This document shows positions 5,984 through 7,656 of a stretch of DNA of 7,656 nucleotides, piece by piece (the first letter of the stretch is position 1; every line of letters starts with the position of its first letter). The stretch covers positions 1-7,656 of the forward strand of contig WTCC01000017.1 in the NCBI GenBank assembly GCA_013138755.1, given 5' to 3'. The position numbers and the translations under genes are program-made. A model generated the notes under the pieces. The model was not told the origin of the DNA, ran no database searches, and saw only the letters and a program-made list of their open reading frames with translations. The stretch comes from Gammaproteobacteria bacterium (GTDB lineage Bacteria; Pseudomonadota; Gammaproteobacteria; SZUA-229).

Positions 5984-7408
5984 ATGAACAATGAAACAAT
6001 GACCTATGAATATACCGTCGTGCGGCAGTTTGCGATCGCGACAGTTATCCTCGGCATAGTCGGTATGCTAGTTGGTGTACTCATCGCATCACAATTGGCG
6101 TGGCCGATACTGAATTTTGATACACCATGGTTGTCTTTTGGTCGCTTGCGTCCGTTGCATACCAATGCGGTGGTGTTCGGGTTTGGCGGGTCTGCATTAT
6201 TTGCGACCTCTTATTATGTGGTGCAACGAACCTGTCATGTAAAACTATTTGCACCGAAACTGGCGCAGTTTACTTTTTATGGTTGGATGCTGGTTATCGT
6301 TTCTGCCGTCATTACCCTGCCTTTAGGTTATACCTCAACGAAAGAATATGCTGAGCTTGAATGGCCGATTGATCTTTTGATTACAGTTGTCTGGGTGTCT
6401 TATGCGGTGGTGTTCTTCGGTACAATTGCCAAGCGTCGAGTGAAGCATATCTATGTTGCTAACTGGTTTTTTGGTTCATTCATTTTGACGGTTGCGATGC
6501 TACACATCGTTAATAGTGCGGCACTTCCTGTTACTTTCCTTAAATCCTATTCTGCCTATGCCGGTGTTCAGGATGCGATGATACAGTGGTGGTATGGACA
6601 CAATGCGGTAGGATTCTTCTTAACCGCTGGGTTCCTTGGCATTATGTATTACTTTATTCCGAAGCAGGCTGAACGTCCGGTTTATTCTTATCGGCTATCG
6701 GTTGTGCATTTCTGGGCACTGGCTTTTACCTATATCTGGGCAGGTCCGCATCATCTTCATTACACCGCATTGCCCGATTGGACGCAGTCATTGGGTATGG
6801 CATTCTCTTTGATTCTGCTAGCACCTTCCTGGGGCGGTATGATTAACGGCATCATGACTTTATCCGGTGCCTGGGAAAAATTACGCAGTGACCCGATTCT
6901 TAAATTCCTAATTGTTTCGGTTTCCTTCTATGGCATGTCGACTTTCGAAGGCCCGATGATGGCAATCAAAACAGTTAACGCATTATCACACTACACTGAC
7001 TGGACTATCGGTCATGTACATTCCGGTGCATTGGGTTGGGTGGCAATGGTCAGTATCGGTGCCATGTACTTCCTGATCCCAAAACTGTTTAATACCGAAT
7101 TATATAGTCAGAAACTGGTTGAGACCCATTTTTGGATAGCAACCATCGGTATCGTGCTGTACATCACCTCTATGTGGATCTCAGGTATCATGCAAGGTTT
7201 GATGTGGCGTGCGATCAACAATGACGGTACCTTAACGTATAGTTTTGTGGAGAGTGTGCAGGCGATGCATCCATTCTATATCGTACGTGCAGGTGGTGGT
7301 TTGTTGTTCCTGATCGGTATGCTAATCATGGCGTATAACGTCACTAAAACTATTGCGCAGGGTAAGGCTATACACGCTGTAATTCCTGAGCCCGCTGCAG
7401 CGCACTAG
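5984..7408 (+). CDS. ccoN: CcoN, catalytic subunit I of cbb3-type cytochrome c oxidase
   Basis: CcoN reduces oxygen to water at a haem b3/CuB site in the inner membrane and pumps protons, with high oxygen affinity. It is complete at 474 residues, the length of the Pseudomonas protein, with about twelve membrane helices. Expected ligands are present: H59 (RPLHTN) and H346 for low-spin haem b, H344 for haem b3 (GHVHSG), and H206 (WWYGHN), H256 and H257 (AGPHHLHYT) for CuB. Y250, six residues before H256, is the tyrosine expected to cross-link to the CuB histidine, and E322 (STFEGPMMA) is the conserved glutamate of C-family oxidases. The ATG at 5984 has only a weak GGA ribosome site, but the downstream [13 protein letters not shown] matches the family N-terminus closely; the ATG at 5999 is a minor alternative. 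ccoO follows after 18 bases, so the two are co-transcribed. Confidence 0.98.
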   Translation: MNNETMTYEYTVVRQFAIATVILGIVGMLVGVLIASQLAWPILNFDTPWLSFGRLRPLHTNAVVFGFGGSALFATSYYVVQRTCHVKLFAPKLAQFTFYGWMLVIVSAVITLPLGYTSTKEYAELEWPIDLLITVVWVSYAVVFFGTIAKRRVKHIYVANWFFGSFILTVAMLHIVNSAALPVTFLKSYSAYAGVQDAMIQWWYGHNAVGFFLTAGFLGIMYYFIPKQAERPVYSYRLSVVHFWALAFTYIWAGPHHLHYTALPDWTQSLGMAFSLILLAPSWGGMINGIMTLSGAWEKLRSDPILKFLIVSVSFYGMSTFEGPMMAIKTVNALSHYTDWTIGHVHSGALGWVAMVSIGAMYFLIPKLFNTELYSQKLVETHFWIATIGIVLYITSMWISGIMQGLMWRAINNDGTLTYSFVESVQAMHPFYIVRAGGGLLFLIGMLIMAYNVTKTIAQGKAIHAVIPEPAAAH

Positions 7409-7426
7409 GCGTTATAGGAGATAAAT

Positions 7427-7656
7427 ATGTCAGTTCAAATTCAAGCTGAAACCAAAGTCGGTGTGCTAATTGTTTTATCACTACTGGTTGTTAGTTTTGG
7501 TGGTCTCGCACAGATTGTGCCTTTATTTTTCCAGAATTCAACGACTGAACCGGTTGATGGTTTAAAACCCTATACCGCTTTACAGTTAGAGGGTCGTGAT
7601 ATTTATATCCGCGAAGGTTGTGTCGGTTGTCATTCACAGATGATTCGACCTTTCCG
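7427..7656 (+). CDS. ccoO: CcoO, monohaem cytochrome c subunit II of cbb3 oxidase, C-terminus beyond window
   Basis: CcoO is a membrane-anchored c-type cytochrome that carries electrons to CcoN on the periplasmic side. The first 76 codons are present. A short N-terminal tail is followed by one uncleaved helix (about 11-36, [20 protein letters not shown] then VPLFF) that anchors the protein, then [20 protein letters not shown], in which C65, C68 and H69 form the haem c attachment site. This [15 protein letters not shown] block is diagnostic of CcoO. The start is supported by TAGGAG (7415-7420), 6 bases before the ATG, stronger than the site before ccoN. It is 18 bases downstream of ccoN in the standard ccoNO order; ccoQ and ccoP would be expected next, outside the window. 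Confidence 0.97.
   Translation, partial: MSVQIQAETKVGVLIVLSLLVVSFGGLAQIVPLFFQNSTTEPVDGLKPYTALQLEGRDIYIREGCVGCHSQMIRPF

Noticed and set aside
6127..6354. 75-codon plus-strand open frame inside ccoN
   Set aside because: It is in a different frame within the strongly conserved ccoN coding sequence.

Overview
The window looks like a chromosomal segment of a gammaproteobacterium of moderate GC. It carries a microaerobic respiration locus for cbb3-type cytochrome c oxidase next to a purine biosynthesis gene. The taxonomic inference rests on an FNR/Anr regulator with the enteric and pseudomonad cysteine pattern (C16, C19, C25, C118), CcoN of the same length and sequence style as the Pseudomonas protein, a CcoI/CcoS pair, and a YohC-like Yip1 protein. 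I see no sign of mobile elements, CRISPR, tRNA or rRNA.

Layout. Minus strand, left side: the N-terminal 277 codons of purD (cut by the window edge). Reading leftward from 4192 there is an apparent operon ccoI - ccoS - an unrecognised 184-residue protein with a CxxC...CxxC zinc-ribbon pattern. The last two genes are only 4 bases apart. Plus strand, right side: fnr/anr (4306-5043), a five-helix Yip1/YohC-like membrane protein (5262-5861), ccoN (5984-7408) and the beginning of ccoO (7427 onward, cut by the window edge). ccoI and fnr diverge from a 113-base intergenic region that holds two adjacent short palindromes.

How the genes fit together. CcoN (haem b/b3/CuB catalytic subunit) and CcoO (membrane monohaem cytochrome c) form the core of the high-affinity oxidase. 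CcoI is a P1B copper ATPase needed to supply copper for its CuB centre. CcoS is a small membrane protein needed for cofactor insertion. FNR/Anr is the oxygen-sensing [4Fe-4S] regulator that usually controls such operons. A good FNR/Anr-box candidate (5126-5139) lies upstream of the Yip1-like gene and not directly upstream of ccoN, so the Yip1-like gene may be part of the FNR-controlled oxidase transcript.

The least explained parts are the zinc-ribbon protein coupled to ccoS, the Yip1-like protein placed between the regulator and the oxidase, and several inverted repeats in the intergenic regions. All gaps between genes are under 220 bases. I see no evidence of a wholly new multi-gene system. 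The realistic novelty is one or two candidate accessory factors of cbb3 oxidase.
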